A stretch of 64,000 nt of DNA, taken from positions 1,522-65,521 of the forward strand of contig MU616615.1 in assembly GCA_025201705.1 (NCBI GenBank), in the 5' to 3' direction. Shown piece after piece: positions 23,078 to 34,621 of the stretch; the first letter of the stretch is position 1; each line of letters opens with the position of its first letter. The position numbers and the translations under genes are program-made. The notes under the pieces are model-generated. The model worked only from the letters and a program-made list of their open reading frames with translations, did not search any database and was not told the origin of the DNA. Origin of the DNA: Dissophora ornata (taxonomy: Eukaryota > Mortierellomycota > Mortierellomycetes > Mortierellales > Mortierellaceae).

Positions 23078-25422
23078 ATGCAGGACAACAACCCCACAGC
23101 AGACTCGAGCCACTCGTTGGGGGACACTGCCCCTCAGATATCGGAGTACTCCGATATCAATACCAGCCAACCCATGTCCTTGGCCGAAGAAACATCATTG
23201 GAGAAACGGGCGGAGGAAGATGAGAACGAGAACGAACAACTCTCTTCAAAGTCACTGACCGACATGCCCGTCGAGGTGCTCATGGAAATTTCGTTACAGC
23301 TTCCTTGCCGAGCATTTGCTCGCTTCCTTCAGACTAACCGCTATATCCACGACACTATCAACACGCATTATATTTGGCACAGGCGATTCACAATCCGATT
23401 CGGTCAAACGATTTTAAAGTCGAAACTCAACCTCCTTTTACCCAAGGGCAGCTCTGCAGGTCCTAACACGGGTACTTCTTCCTCGAGGGCATCCACAGAG
23501 CCGCCTTCACCGGGGTCTCTTCCGGAGAGTAATACGAACAGCGGTATCAGCGGCAACATCAGCAGCCATACACTGAACAGAGACACGCCTTCTTCCCAAG
23601 GAGGATTAGGTCTTCCTGGTCAATATCATAACCATGAAGATCCCACCTCTTCAACATCGTCACCGCCCCTTCCATCAGTGGCCTCATCGCCCACGCCGAG
23701 TGGTGCTTCAACACCTCTCGCAGATGGAGAGAGTGGAGAAGATGGTGGTGGGAATAGGTCGAGCGAAGACGGTGGCAATGGGAATGGTGACGAAGATGAA
23801 GATGCCAAGAAACGCGCCAAGGGGAAGGGCCGAAAGATCGATCTCCGCAAGACCACTCAGGCTTCGAAAGAACTTTTGATCGAGCTGTATAAGCAATATT
23901 GTAAGAATTGAGCCGACTTTTTTTGTTGTTAATGTTGCTGCAGAATCCCCATCGCTTGCTTGTAACCCAACATAACATGAGGCGCTGGGACTTTGTGTAA
24001 CTCGCCTTCCTCTTGCATACCCACCCCCCTCCCCTATTCTAAGAGCCCAAAGCACAAGGAAAGAGGTCGTCCAGTTTTCTTAATCATTACGCATTGCCAC
24101 TATTTCATTTTATTAGCGCGAATGACTCTGCCTGCCGAGGAAATGGCGATCTGTCATATGGACGGCCGGTACTGGGAAATGATCGAGAACAATATTAGCA
24201 AGTTTGGAAAACTGGCTCAGCTCCATTCTGTCTGGTGGATGGATATCATTGTTGTATTTTACGGTGTGCCTCCAGGGCGATACAAGGTCCAATGGAGAGT
24301 CAAAGCTACAAGCGATGCACCCATCATCAACTCAGAGTTCAAAGCAATCCCCTTTGACAAACATGATGTAAGCTCAGCATCCTGCACGTTACTATACATG
24401 CAGACTTTTTTCTTTCTTTTCTTTTTGTCCTTGAGACTTTATTTTGGATATGATTTGCGTACCCCCTATCCTCTTTTTGGCATAGCTCCGTTGTGTGGGG
24501 GCCGTTGTTTGATCAAGAAATATTGGGCAGAAGGATTCTCATTATCCCTTTGAGAGGGGCTGAACCAAATAGCTAAAACTAACCCAGCTCTTTCGTTTTT
24601 TTTTCGATCCTGTAGGACAATCCAGGAGATCGACCTGATGCCATCTTGTTCAAACCCAGAAATGCACTGGAGTTTATTGAGCAGACGGACTTACGGGTCA
24701 CAAAGGCAAACATAAAGCCGTTCCGTAGCCTGTTTCAAAAAGACTTCACCATCCTCGAGCTTCCAGGAGAGCTCTTGATTGAAGATGACTACCAAAATGT
24801 CTTTCTTCAGATCCGCAACCACGAAGGGTAAGTGGAAATCATACCCGAACATCTCTTTAGGTCCCATAGTGCAATGTTCAATGATAATAATAACTCTTGT
24901 GCACTCGAAATGTTATATGTCAGATGGAAATCGGGACTTTTTATCGACTTTGCACGTCTGGTGGATTTGGACGACCCAGACCAGAGCAAGGAGCAGCTTT
25001 CATCGCGTGCAGAAGCATCTGGGTCTGCTGTAGAGGAAGAGGTCAACGATGAAGGAGAGGAGTACTACCCATCATCCTCCTTGGTTGGCCTACCCTGGCT
25101 CCAGAATGCCCTAGGAATCAATCCAGATATTACAATCAGTCCGCTTACGTACAGATCGAGAGCCTCCCGTCAGTATAATCCTGTGGATAGCTCCGTTCAG
25201 CTGGATGTAGGTGCCAGAACACCCCCAACGTTAGCATCTGGATCAGGGACAACCTCGACGTCTGGATCTACAGCAACATCAACACAACCGAGGCTCTCTT
25301 CGACACAGGGTGGTAGAAGCCAGATGGACGCTAATGGTCGACCCATGGAGGAACCTGACACTTGGTACAAAATATATGCTTTCCTATTCCTATATTGCGT
25401 ATACGTCTTTTGGACGCAGTAA
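23078..25422 (+). CDS. F-box protein with phloem-protein-2-like domain and C-terminal hydrophobic tail
   Basis: Four exons, join(23078..23900,24117..24367,24616..24827,24924..25422), 594 aa. An F-box lies at about residues 60-105 (SLTDMPVEVLMEISLQLP, then ARFLQTNRYIHD). A disordered Ser/Gly/acidic linker of about 130 residues ends in a basic patch. The C-terminal half (MDGRYWEMIENNISKFGKL, VVFYGVPPGRYKVQWRVK, ILELPGELLIEDDYQNVFL, WKSGLFIDFARLV) resembles the PP2-like lectin domain of plant F-box/PP2 proteins. After a Thr/Ser-rich linker the last 20 residues are strongly hydrophobic and aromatic (IYAFLFLYCVYVFW), compatible with a tail anchor. A ubiquitin-ligase substrate receptor on a membrane is the inferred role. 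Splice joins restore SRMTLPAEE and GWKSGLF. Confidence 0.8.
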
Positions 25423-25793
25423 ATGAGGAACACGGAAAGATCCACTCAATCTAATGCATATGCTTTTCCTCCCTGGTCTTTTTGTTCTTTCTCATACACT
25501 GTGCACGCTCCAACAAACTGTCACCGCAACCTCGCATACCCATTTCTTTTTTGTCTGCCAGTGGAATCCTCTAAAGCTCTAAAGCGTGTGGCACCACCTA
25601 CATGTATATATTAGCTCCGTAACCTTCAGTAAAGTCTTTGAACCAGAGCGCTATTGCGCCCAATGGTAGGATTAGTAAACATTCAAAGAGCAGCAGTCAC
25701 AGAGGCAGCTTTTTCTTTTCTTTTTTTTTGCGAGTTCTTGCTTTCTTTGCTCATTCAGGCTAAAACCACATCGCCTCTCCGGAATCAGTCGCA
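25423..25793. other. Intergenic region
   Basis: About 370 bp between tandem + genes, with AT-rich and pyrimidine-rich stretches expected of a 3' flank and a leader. No coding signal is seen. Confidence 0.5.
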
Positions 25794-27884
25794 ATGGACA
25801 AGAAAACCAGCAAAAGCAGTAGCAGCAGGAACGCCCATTCTGAGGACAAAGTCGCTGAGGGTCTCAAGAACTTGAACCTTGGTGGTAGTATCCCTACTCA
25901 GAAAGGTGGCTCCAGTCATCACAACAGCAATATCAACAGTAACAAGAATGCCAAAAAATCGAAGAAGAGTAACGTCAATGGAACATCGACAGGGTCATCG
26001 ACGTCCTCCTCGACGCCTGCACCACCGAAGAAAAAATCGGGTCCTATCCTGTTGGGTATGCCGGATGCGCCTATGGAGAGCCAAGACGACACAGATCCAT
26101 ATGTGACCAAAATTGGGGGCGTTCCTGTAAGATCATCAACCACTGTGGCCCTTGACCCTTGACCCTGTCCTCCTTAATTACTTTACCTTCCGCGACGAGC
26201 AACCATTGACTTTGTGGTTGTTACTGGCGACCTGTCATTTCCCCTAAACGCGATTAGTTGTGGCTGGAACACGATCTTCCTGCACCTTCCAAGTATGGTG
26301 TGTGCGAGGCATGTGGCAAAAACATGTATCTTCTCTTACAGGCATATGTGCCTCTCGAGAAGTCGCCATACGACCGCGTGGTCTATATTTGGGCTTGCAA
26401 TCAACGTCTTTGCATGCGCAAGAAGGGCAGGTAAAGACACGGTGGACGTTTTGAGGACACCTCCGTATTCAGGAGGACATTTCCATGAGCTGACATAATT
26501 TATTTTGCCTGTTGGATAGCTTCCGCGTCGTTCGTGCGCTCAAGTTGAACCCAGAGTATGCACAAAAATTGGAGAAGAAGCCTAAAGCAGCGGCAGCAGC
26601 AGCGCCGGTAGTAGCATCAGCCCCGAAGCCAGCACTTGGGGCATCTGCAGTTAATGTAAGCAAGGACCGAAGGGCAGCCGTTTACTCGGGAGTATTACTA
26701 GTAGTAATTAACGTCCACCCTTTTTGGTTTCGATCTATAGCCATTTGCTGCTCCAGGAGCTTTCGACATGGGCAACACACTCTTTGGTGGCGCTGGATCA
26801 GGATTTAACAACCCATTTGCGCCTGTACGTAGAATATCCATGAAAACATCTCTTGGAGACAACGGATTTCTATTTGAACTTTGAGTCTTTGTCTGATGCA
26901 ATCGAAAACTGCTTATTTGTTATTAGCCTGCCAACGCGATGAACCCATTCGCGCCGCCTGCAAGATTTGGTGTAGCATCACCAGTCCCTGCATCAGCTAC
27001 ACCTGCTGCCAAGTCCTTCGCCAGTGTCACATCGTCCAATATCCCTGAGAAGCAAGAGTCCGCTGAGGAGGAAGAGAGTGAAGGTACTGTTCAAAGATTT
27101 TTATACCAAATCTTTCAGAGTTGTCCTTCGTCTCTTGTAATTTCCATCTAAACATTAGTTTACTGTGATCTATTTAGAATTGACAGGGTGGCCCGAATCA
27201 CCACCATCGTTCGAGCCGCACTACCTCTATATCACGGAAGAAGTCCTTGATGACTCTAACGCAGTCAACGATGAGATAGCACAGCGCTACGGCCACTTCC
27301 TCGCCCTCGAAGAGGCGGCCAAAAACGATGATGACTCTGCGGACAACAATGGAGCGTCTTGGAGTGGCGAGGCCTATGAGAAGGCAGCTCTCCCTAAGGG
27401 CGTAGACAAGGCTTTTCAGAAATTCACAGAGCGTGTCCAAGCTTGGCCAGACCAATGTGTTCGGTACGACTTCCCCGGTATCCCGCTCCTGTTCTCTTAT
27501 TCTGATAAGACGGCTCAGACGTTATTGCCACCGAATGCCAGCCAGCATTCCAAACATACCACCCCCAGCGCGCACAGGATTCTAAGGTGTCCGGCCTGTA
27601 AAGGGCCAAGAGGGTTTGAGTTTCAGCTGATGCCGAACCTGCTGTCGTTGTTGGATGTTACCTCGAAAAAGTATTTGTCTGAGGAAGAAAACAAAAGTTT
27701 GAAGGAACGGAAGGGTGCTCAGATGTTCGATATTGGCATGGAGTGGGGAACAATCTTGGTGTACAGCTGTGCTGAGGATTGTTTTGGTCGGAAAGTGCAA
27801 CGCGAGGACGATGATAGAGCAGCCACAAGTCGGAACAAAGTAAAGTACTTTGAAGAGGTAGCACTTGTTCAATTTGAGGATTAA
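25794..27884 (+). CDS. PDCD2: PDCD2/Tsr4-family ribosome biogenesis chaperone
   Basis: Six exons, join(25794..26126,26258..26430,26520..26655,26741..26824,26927..27083,27178..27884), 529 aa. After about 80 disordered, Lys/Ser-rich residues comes the family N-terminal signature GPILLGMPDAP and TDPYVTKIGGVP|LWLEHDLP, then paired cysteines (CEACGKN, WACNQRLC) of the zinc-ribbon half. An Ala/Pro/Phe-rich linker is encoded by small exons 3-5. The C-terminal PDCD2_C domain shows RILRCPACKGPRGFEFQLM, MEWGTILVYSC and a final YFEEVALVQFED. Members bind nascent ribosomal protein uS5 (Rps2) and assist small-subunit assembly. The gene converges with MTC1, 93 bp away. Confidence 0.9.
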
Positions 27885-27977
27885 GATACTCGAATAAAAC
27901 AATACAACATGGATCTCTTTATATAACATGAGTAGAAGACACAAAGTACAAAGCTAGAAAGCCCTAATGAGCAATAT

Positions 27978-29503
27978 TTAAGCGGTGGAGGTGTTGAGTT
28001 CCGCTTGTCCAGAGGCCTTGGCCTCTTGCTCCTGCTTCTGCTGTTGGTCCAACAGCTGCTGTTTGGCTTGTGCTTCGGCCTCCTGGATCTGCAGCCTTTG
28101 CATCTCATCACCCTTCATTCTCGTCCAGACGTAGTCCTGTGCAATCACACCAACTGCCAGACGAATGCAATCCACCATCCTGTCTTCAACCCACTCGTTC
28201 TCTTCATAAGGGATCAACAGCCACTGTGCAGGCATGCTCTGCGAAGAAGACTCAAATTCGAGCTTATGAGTTGGGTCATGTAGGACCAACACGAATGAGA
28301 CAAATGTATCCTTCTCCATCGCCTTGGTGCCCTCTGCGCCTGCTGTTGCAGCAATCGAAGCATTGTACCCATGACGAGGCACGCGACACGGCTGAATCGC
28401 CATAAAGACAGGGCATGTCGACGCATGCGAATTGGAGTTTTTGGCGGCTGCGACATCTGCCTGATGTTTCTCTGGATCATAATGGGTCTTGACCAGATGC
28501 TCGATGTTGGCCTTTGCCAACTTGACAGCCTGTTCGTATCCCTCACATGCGTTCAACTGTCGGTCTTCAGGTGGAATATCGTCACCCTGAGTAGAAGTTC
28601 CAGCGCCCTGATGGACAACGACATCACCACCATCGGTTTGTTCCATGACCTTGGAGAAGGATCTGTTGACAATGGATTCGATGCCGACATATCCGACCAT
28701 GTCGTGCGCGAGCCAGATCTCGACCACCTCATGCTCAGCTATTGGTGGAGCGATCACGTCGAGCACGCTGGTCATGGAACTCAATGTGAGCGATTTCAAA
28801 TCGTTACCTGAGTATAAAAAAGTAAGGAGGTGTATTAGAAGAGATCCACGTGTCGTGTGAACAAAACACGAGATAAAGAACGGGTGCGAACAACCAAAGA
28901 ACGCGCTGCAAATAATTATAATCAAAACTGAGACTTGGGCTCCATACCAATCTTGCCAATGTTTTCTGCGTTCACAAAGCCCTTCACACGCTCCTCCAAG
29001 TTCTTGGTCGCCTGACTCTCCATAGTCGCCTTGACTGAGCTTTGCACAGCAGTCTGGGTTGTCTTTACGGCTTCAGACGCGGTCGACCACAAGCTGCCCA
29101 ACCACGAAGCTCTCGAATCTACCTGTGGCTGCTGTTGCTGTTGGTGTGCCGGCTGCTGCAAGTATCTAGAAGGCAATGCCGCAGACGTGTCATACAGAGA
29201 TGTCTTTCCCTGTGAACCGGGAGGCGAAACCTTGGAGTCGGCCGTTGCCCCGGGAGTGGTCACGGTAGAAGCTGAAGCAGACTGAGTGATTTCGTCTAGA
29301 AAGTCGAGGACGGATTGTTCATCCTGCTGAGTGCCTGTGGTACCAGATGTTGATGAGGCAGTCCCATCGCGTGAAGAGCCATCAGCAGAAGAAGCAGCGG
29401 GGTTTGAGCCAGACGTGGCAGCAGAGGTGGAGGAGGAATCGTCTGCGGGGGCCGTTCCGAGCGAGTCGAGGAATTGGAGAACGTCGTCTTTTGAAGAGGA
29501 CAT
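27978..29503 (-). CDS. MTC1: Mtc1-like protein (maintenance of telomere capping, DUF5427)
   Basis: Two exons, complement(join(27978..28807,28948..29503)), 461 aa, joined in phase 1 (GTATGG donor, CAG acceptor) to read KIGNDLKSLTLSSM. The N-terminus KDDVLQFLDSLG and its repeat VLDFLDEITQS, the Ser/Thr/Gly-rich linker, an amphipathic SWLGSLWSTASEAVKTTQ segment and the C-terminal domain (VVEIWLAHDMVGYVGIE, WLLIPYEENEWVEDRMVDC) match the Mtc1 family. Yeast Mtc1 is a peripheral membrane protein linked to COPI vesicles and genetically to telomere capping; its molecular role is unsettled. The C-terminus has a Gln-rich coiled-coil. The assignment rests on motif order and length. Confidence 0.82.
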
Positions 29504-29807
29504 TTTTTATATAGACGTGATAGTTTTTTTTTTTTTTATGTTTTTCGTGTTTGGCGGGAAAGCGTTGTTCAGATGGTGAGAAAGGGAAGGGATGAATGAT
29601 GGAAAGGTGGAATGGGGTCCAACTGACTTCGATACGCCCATGGCCCGCGAGAGTGGCTTGTCACACCCTCCATTCAATTTTTTTTTCGTGTCATAAGGCG
29701 AAACAGCCCAGCATTGACCAGTTTCTTGCGCCACCAATTCCTTTGGGGCAGCTTCGAGATTGGCATCGATATTGCTTTAATTGATAGAGATCTATGTATG
29801 GCTTTCT
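29504..29807. other. Intergenic region
   Basis: About 300 bp between the MTC1 start and the end of the FKBP gene, both on the minus strand. Two T-runs (29524-29537 and 29679-29686) are the only notable sequence. Confidence 0.5.
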
Positions 29808-31248
29808 CTAGCTAAACATCTTGCTGTAGGCAGCCTTCTCCTTCTTCTTGAAAGCAGCCTGCTTGGAGCTGATCGAGCTCAACAGACTCGTGAACGTAGC
29901 ATCACCAGGTGCAATCTCCAATCCACGCTGAGCAGTCTTCTTCGCGTCCTCGAATTCGCTGAGTCCAAGATATGCCTGTGCAAGACGATAAGTCACCTTG
30001 ACATGCCCTGGCTGAAGGTTCAGTGCCTATTCAAATTAATGCAATGCATAAAAATTTCGGTTAGTTCACCTCTATTTCCTCTCTCTCTCGCTCTCTCTGT
30101 CTCAACACAGCAGGAAACAATGAAAAGAACATATACCAGCTGGCAAGCCTCTGCAGCCTTTCCATTCTCGTTCAATTTCAAGTACGCGGCAGCCAAGTTG
30201 GCCAACAATGCGACCCTCATAGGTCCAGATTCCTGGAGTTGCTCCTCCGTTGCTCCCTCCATGTCCTTCAGCAGATCAGCGCCCTCCTTGTATGCCTGAG
30301 CTGCGGGAGCATTCTCACCGCTCTTGAACAAGGCGTTTCCTTGATCCTTCTTCTTCTTGGCAAGAGTCAACTTGGCCGTAGGACTGTCGGCAGACTAAAT
30401 AATACAATTGTTAGATTGTTAGGTCCCCCACAATTGCCTGTCTAATAAAAGATGCATCCATCTATTCACCCTACATCTAAAACTCACCTCCTGGAATCCG
30501 AGCAGCTCGACTTCAAACTTGAGCGTAGAGTTGCCGGGGATCGTTGGTGGGCTTCCGCTTTCACCATAAGCTATTTTGTGATCAATTAACACAGTTATTA
30601 GTTGTCTGTAATTTACAACTGACCCATCTCGCGTGGCAACAACCACGCCAAGGTCACATACCGTAGTCTGGAGCGCAGACGAGCTCGGCCAGCTCTCCGA
30701 TCTTCATGGTCTTGACGCCCTCATCCCATCCCTTGATCACTTGGCCTAAATAGCACACGATGACGATTTCAAGTATTGGTCAGATTGCCTGTGTTGTGGA
30801 TATGGTGCTTTTATCAATACAATTAAATCAGAGAGACGCAAGTGGAGCTTACCAACGCCAAGATTAAAGGTGAAGGGTGAGCCGCGGTCGCGCGAAGAAT
30901 CGAACTTGTCGCCGTTGTTAAACAGAGTACCAACGTAGTGGACTACATACGGAGGTGAAGAATGCAAACGACGAGTTAGAAATTGCAATTGACACACTAA
31001 ATCCCATCCTATATCCTCAAGCTTGAGGCGATGTAGGCTTAATATCTTGGCAGCGAAATTTGATGGTTCTACAACAGTGCGCTATGTTCAGAGTGAGTAG
31101 AGCGGTGAGCCATTTCTGTTGACACCCACTTGCCATTGACAGTAGACTTCTTCACGGGAGATTCGCCAGAGCCCTCGCGGAGAATCTTCTTCCAGAGGTG
31201 GCCCTCAACGATGGGCAAGTAGTCTTCAGGGATGGTTACGTCGGTCAT
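29808..31248 (-). CDS. FKBP-type peptidyl-prolyl isomerase with TPR domain
   Basis: Six exons, complement(join(29808..30026,30137..30394,30488..30570,30662..30745,30853..30942,31134..31248)), 282 aa. Exons 1-4 encode one FKBP domain: [54 protein letters not shown] and [16 protein letters not shown], keeping the Tyr, Asp, Trp and Tyr of the drug-binding pocket. Exons 5-6 encode TPR helices ([54 protein letters not shown]). This is the layout of Hsp90-associated immunophilins. Intron 1 appears to use a GC donor (GCAAGT), which alone restores STVNVHYVG. Downstream introns are GT-AG. Residues that clamp the Hsp90 C-terminus are plausible but not verified. Confidence 0.9.
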
Positions 31249-31762
31249 GTCGAAGGTGGTAGTGCTCTGTAGTTGATGTTTGATGAGAAAGCTGAACCTT
31301 TTGTTCGCATTCTCCTTCTCCTTTTTCTGCAGCAAGTGATTTTTCTGGAGTGTTCTTTTTGAAGTGACGGTTTTCCAATTAATCGCGTCGCGCGTTTGAC
31401 TCTGAAGATCGCGTCGGTTCGAGCAGTCTTCCCGAAAGGGCCCAAAAGACGTCGTAGCGTTATAGAGCCATGAACTCGTTGTAGCTCGAGACACAACAGA
31501 CACCAGATAACAAAGGGACAACACAACCAAACAATGAGGGTTATGTGGCTAGCCACATTACAGGCGTAGCCACAACGCCGGAGCCTTATCCATCTCGAAA
31601 TAGATATCCATAATCGACATGGACCAATGGACCAGGATAATACAAGAAGTCGTGCCATTTGATATTTTTCTGTCCATTAATTAAATCGTCGTTATTTGTG
31701 AATCCTACTCCGTTGTGTTTCTTCCATCCACAGTTGTGATTCCATGTTCCCTCTCTCCAAAA
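31249..31762. other. Divergent promoter region
   Basis: About 510 bp between the FKBP gene (-) and the disordered-protein gene (+). No recognised element; AT-rich patches at about 31660-31700. Confidence 0.5.
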
Positions 31763-34621
31763 ATGAAGACCAGAAAGTGGACTGAAAAGCTCTTCAAGTC
31801 GTCCTCGTCAAAATCCTCGCCGCCCCTGCTACTTTCCACCGCGCCCTCTTCTCTCAGCTCCACGCCCATTACACCATCCTCGTCTCAGCAGAACCTACCA
31901 CCATCTCCTCCCATCTCTCCGACCTCGCCCATCAAAAAGAAATCACTTTTTGGATTTGGCGGCAGGAATGACTCTGTACAGAGTCTGCTCGGTCTTGCAT
32001 TCAACTCTACAAACAACGAAACTGAACCACCCAAACACGCTCGATCACACACGCCAGCTATTGGCGGTAAAACTCGGAAACCCAAGACTGACGCTGCAGC
32101 CACCTCGGGAGGAGAGGAGGAAGAGAAGATTGAGACAACAACCCTCTATTACCATCCACCCGAGGACGAAGCAGAGTGCGTGCATTTAGACCATGAAGTT
32201 AAGAAATTAAATCAACGTGAGACGAAGATCGGCCATCTCGCGAAAGCAAGAGCTTCGGATCAAGATATTCCCCGCTCAGGCATCAATCCCTTGAAAATCC
32301 CTCATCTGGACCATGGACCTGGATGTCCTTTTTATTCGCCGGGTTTGCATTCGGGCTCGATTGGTCCTTCGGCTCCATCTGAGTTAAAACGTTTTACTCG
32401 GGCGAGATCAGGAAGTGTTCCTTCGATTTCGCCAGTTGCTTTCTATTCGGAACCCCCCAAACCTCGACCACATGAGATCGCGTCGTTGCCACAGCAGTAT
32501 GTGCAATACCTTCAACAACAGCAGCGATGTGAACAACTGCTGCAGGCCCCGCTATTACCGTCTCCTCCCAAGGACAAGTTTCGACGACACTCCAGTGATG
32601 CGATCTTAAAATTAAGAGCCTCCATCGCAAGCATGATTAGATCTGGGTCTCCTATGGCCCTATCTCCGTCTTTTCGGCACGAAGCCTATACTTTAAGAGG
32701 ACCACTAGCAATGCCTATTGACATCCCTTGTCCTTACAACACGCCGGTGGTCTCGGGCGCTATACAGGTGTATTCCAGTTCTGGTCCACCTTCTATCACT
32801 GTAGGGAGACTCAAAGATAAGTCGCTCGTCAACGAGAAGGGCGCAAACAATACTAGAGATCTGAGCTACGAAGAGTTGCTCAAGGCCGTCGATAGTTTGA
32901 ACGTAACCGTCGAAATGCTCTCCCGCAAGATTGTGACGATGATGAACATGCCCAACACTGCTCCATCCCAACAACGTCGAGGGTCTCTCCGGGACGAAGG
33001 ATTCTCATCTGGCATCAGCAATTTGAACTCGCCGGCCGGTTTACCGCCTACCCCCGCTACCATAAACCCGCTATCAGCATGGGCGGTTCGATCCAGCCTC
33101 AGCAACTCACCTACAATCAGCCTCAGCAACTCACCTACAATCAGCCTCAGCCATTTCTCAGCCTCCGGCTCTCAGCAGCCCTCGGGGACGGACATCACTC
33201 TCGTTATTCAGCCTCCACCCACATGGCATGCCGAAAATAGCAGCGAGGCAGCTGTGCTCGGGGACAAGCTGAACAGCATCGAACGAAACAACAACCACAG
33301 CACTGTTAGCCGACCCCCTGCAGCACTAACTCCGCCTCCAGGCCAGACCATCAACCGACAGCCCAGCCCGCGCAAGTCGTCGTATTCGCCATCGTCTTCA
33401 GCTATGAATTTATTGCCAAAGTCTCAGCCTTTTCAGCCTCCTCCTTGTTCTGCGATTCCACCACCGCCTGTTCTGATAACATCAACGCCGATGGCGCCCC
33501 CTCCGCGTGCCCAGTCATTGCCTCGCGTCCGAGCGAACCCGCAGCTAGCTGCGATCGTAAATGAGGGCCACGGTAGCAAATTTCCCTCTGGGAATAATGG
33601 GGTCCATCCATTTGCACTTCAGATATCTCAAAAAGATAATTCCGGACAACAGGCGTCAACCGCGTCAGACCGTCGACACAGTTACCATGGGGCCATGGCC
33701 ACACCCGAGCGGACTGTCAAGCACACTGCCCAACGTTGTCTGTCCAGAGCGTTTACAATTCCTTGCACAAGGTCAATAGTTCCGAAATTATCGATCGTGA
33801 CAGCAACCCGGCCTCTTGGAAACGTCTATCAACCCAAGCCTTCTGCACATTCTTCAACTCCTCTCTTGACATCGTCTGCCCAGAGTTCTGCTATATTGGA
33901 CTTGAAAGCGCCTGAGTCGAACTACTGTAATCGTCGCCTACTTGACCCTCATGTCTCTCCTATTCCTCCTCCTCCACGTCCTCTTCGCTCCAGCGAAGAC
34001 CTCTGTCAGAGCTTAGCGCTGATCGGTGCGCAACTTGCGACGCTCGAGTTTGACTGGCCCCAGTTTTTCACGAGAACGAAGACTGAGAAGCGGAGAAATA
34101 GGAACAGAGCAAGTTCTTTGGGCATGACTTCAGCAGAGCGACGACATACGATGAGGATGTGTTTGGGGAATGAGTTACAGGAGATGATGGAACAGTTACA
34201 GTCGGACCTGCAGTTGGACTCGCATCAGCAGGAACAAGGGGATGTGCGAAAATACTCACAGCCTCAACAACAGCCACTTCAACAAAAACGGGGTCCATTC
34301 CGAGCGCGGTGTGAGACGAATGGGGCAACAATGGCGATGGGCAGTATCGCTGAAGGAGCCGAGTACGTCTACGAGTCGCCACAAGGCCGTGATGTCATCT
34401 TGTACACCTCTTCGGAAAAGGGTTCAAATGTGCATTCGACAGGAAACGAGGGTGAAATTTTGAGGCAAGATGTCGGCTCGAACGAGGAAAAGTTGTTACA
34501 GGTCTGCGGCGCTCAGACAAAACAGCTGATGAGTGAACTTGAAGAGATAAGGGGCCGGATTTTGCAGTATGAGAGCAAAAAACAAAATAACAATGGTACC
34601 ATAACTCCATATAATGCCTAA
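31763..34621 (+). CDS. Large disordered Ser/Pro-rich protein with short coiled-coil segments
   Basis: Single exon, 952 aa from the first ATG (31763); not recognised. The N-terminus MKTRKWTEKLFKSSSSK is basic. Most of the protein is low-complexity Ser/Pro/Gln with many S-P and S/T-P-x sites (possible kinase sites) and Pro-rich runs such as PPPPVLITST and IPPPPRPL. Three helical islands are visible: SYEELLKAVDSLNVTVEML (about 375-395), ERRHTMRMCLGNELQEMME (about 800) and NEEKLLQVCGAQTKQLMSE near the C-terminus. A 24-bp perfect tandem duplication encodes SNSPTISL twice. A cytoskeletal or signalling scaffold would fit this composition, but no function can be assigned. Confidence 0.75.
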   Translation: MKTRKWTEKLFKSSSSKSSPPLLLSTAPSSLSSTPITPSSSQQNLPPSPPISPTSPIKKKSLFGFGGRNDSVQSLLGLAFNSTNNETEPPKHARSHTPAIGGKTRKPKTDAAATSGGEEEEKIETTTLYYHPPEDEAECVHLDHEVKKLNQRETKIGHLAKARASDQDIPRSGINPLKIPHLDHGPGCPFYSPGLHSGSIGPSAPSELKRFTRARSGSVPSISPVAFYSEPPKPRPHEIASLPQQYVQYLQQQQRCEQLLQAPLLPSPPKDKFRRHSSDAILKLRASIASMIRSGSPMALSPSFRHEAYTLRGPLAMPIDIPCPYNTPVVSGAIQVYSSSGPPSITVGRLKDKSLVNEKGANNTRDLSYEELLKAVDSLNVTVEMLSRKIVTMMNMPNTAPSQQRRGSLRDEGFSSGISNLNSPAGLPPTPATINPLSAWAVRSSLSNSPTISLSNSPTISLSHFSASGSQQPSGTDITLVIQPPPTWHAENSSEAAVLGDKLNSIERNNNHSTVSRPPAALTPPPGQTINRQPSPRKSSYSPSSSAMNLLPKSQPFQPPPCSAIPPPPVLITSTPMAPPPRAQSLPRVRANPQLAAIVNEGHGSKFPSGNNGVHPFALQISQKDNSGQQASTASDRRHSYHGAMATPERTVKHTAQRCLSRAFTIPCTRSIVPKLSIVTATRPLGNVYQPKPSAHSSTPLLTSSAQSSAILDLKAPESNYCNRRLLDPHVSPIPPPPRPLRSSEDLCQSLALIGAQLATLEFDWPQFFTRTKTEKRRNRNRASSLGMTSAERRHTMRMCLGNELQEMMEQLQSDLQLDSHQQEQGDVRKYSQPQQQPLQQKRGPFRARCETNGATMAMGSIAEGAEYVYESPQGRDVILYTSSEKGSNVHSTGNEGEILRQDVGSNEEKLLQVCGAQTKQLMSELEEIRGRILQYESKKQNNNGTITPYNA
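33094..33150 (+). repeat. 24-bp in-frame tandem duplication
   Basis: A 24-nt unit occurs twice in perfect tandem, with a third partial copy, inside the disordered-protein gene. It encodes the octapeptide SNSPTISL twice. Confidence 0.9.
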
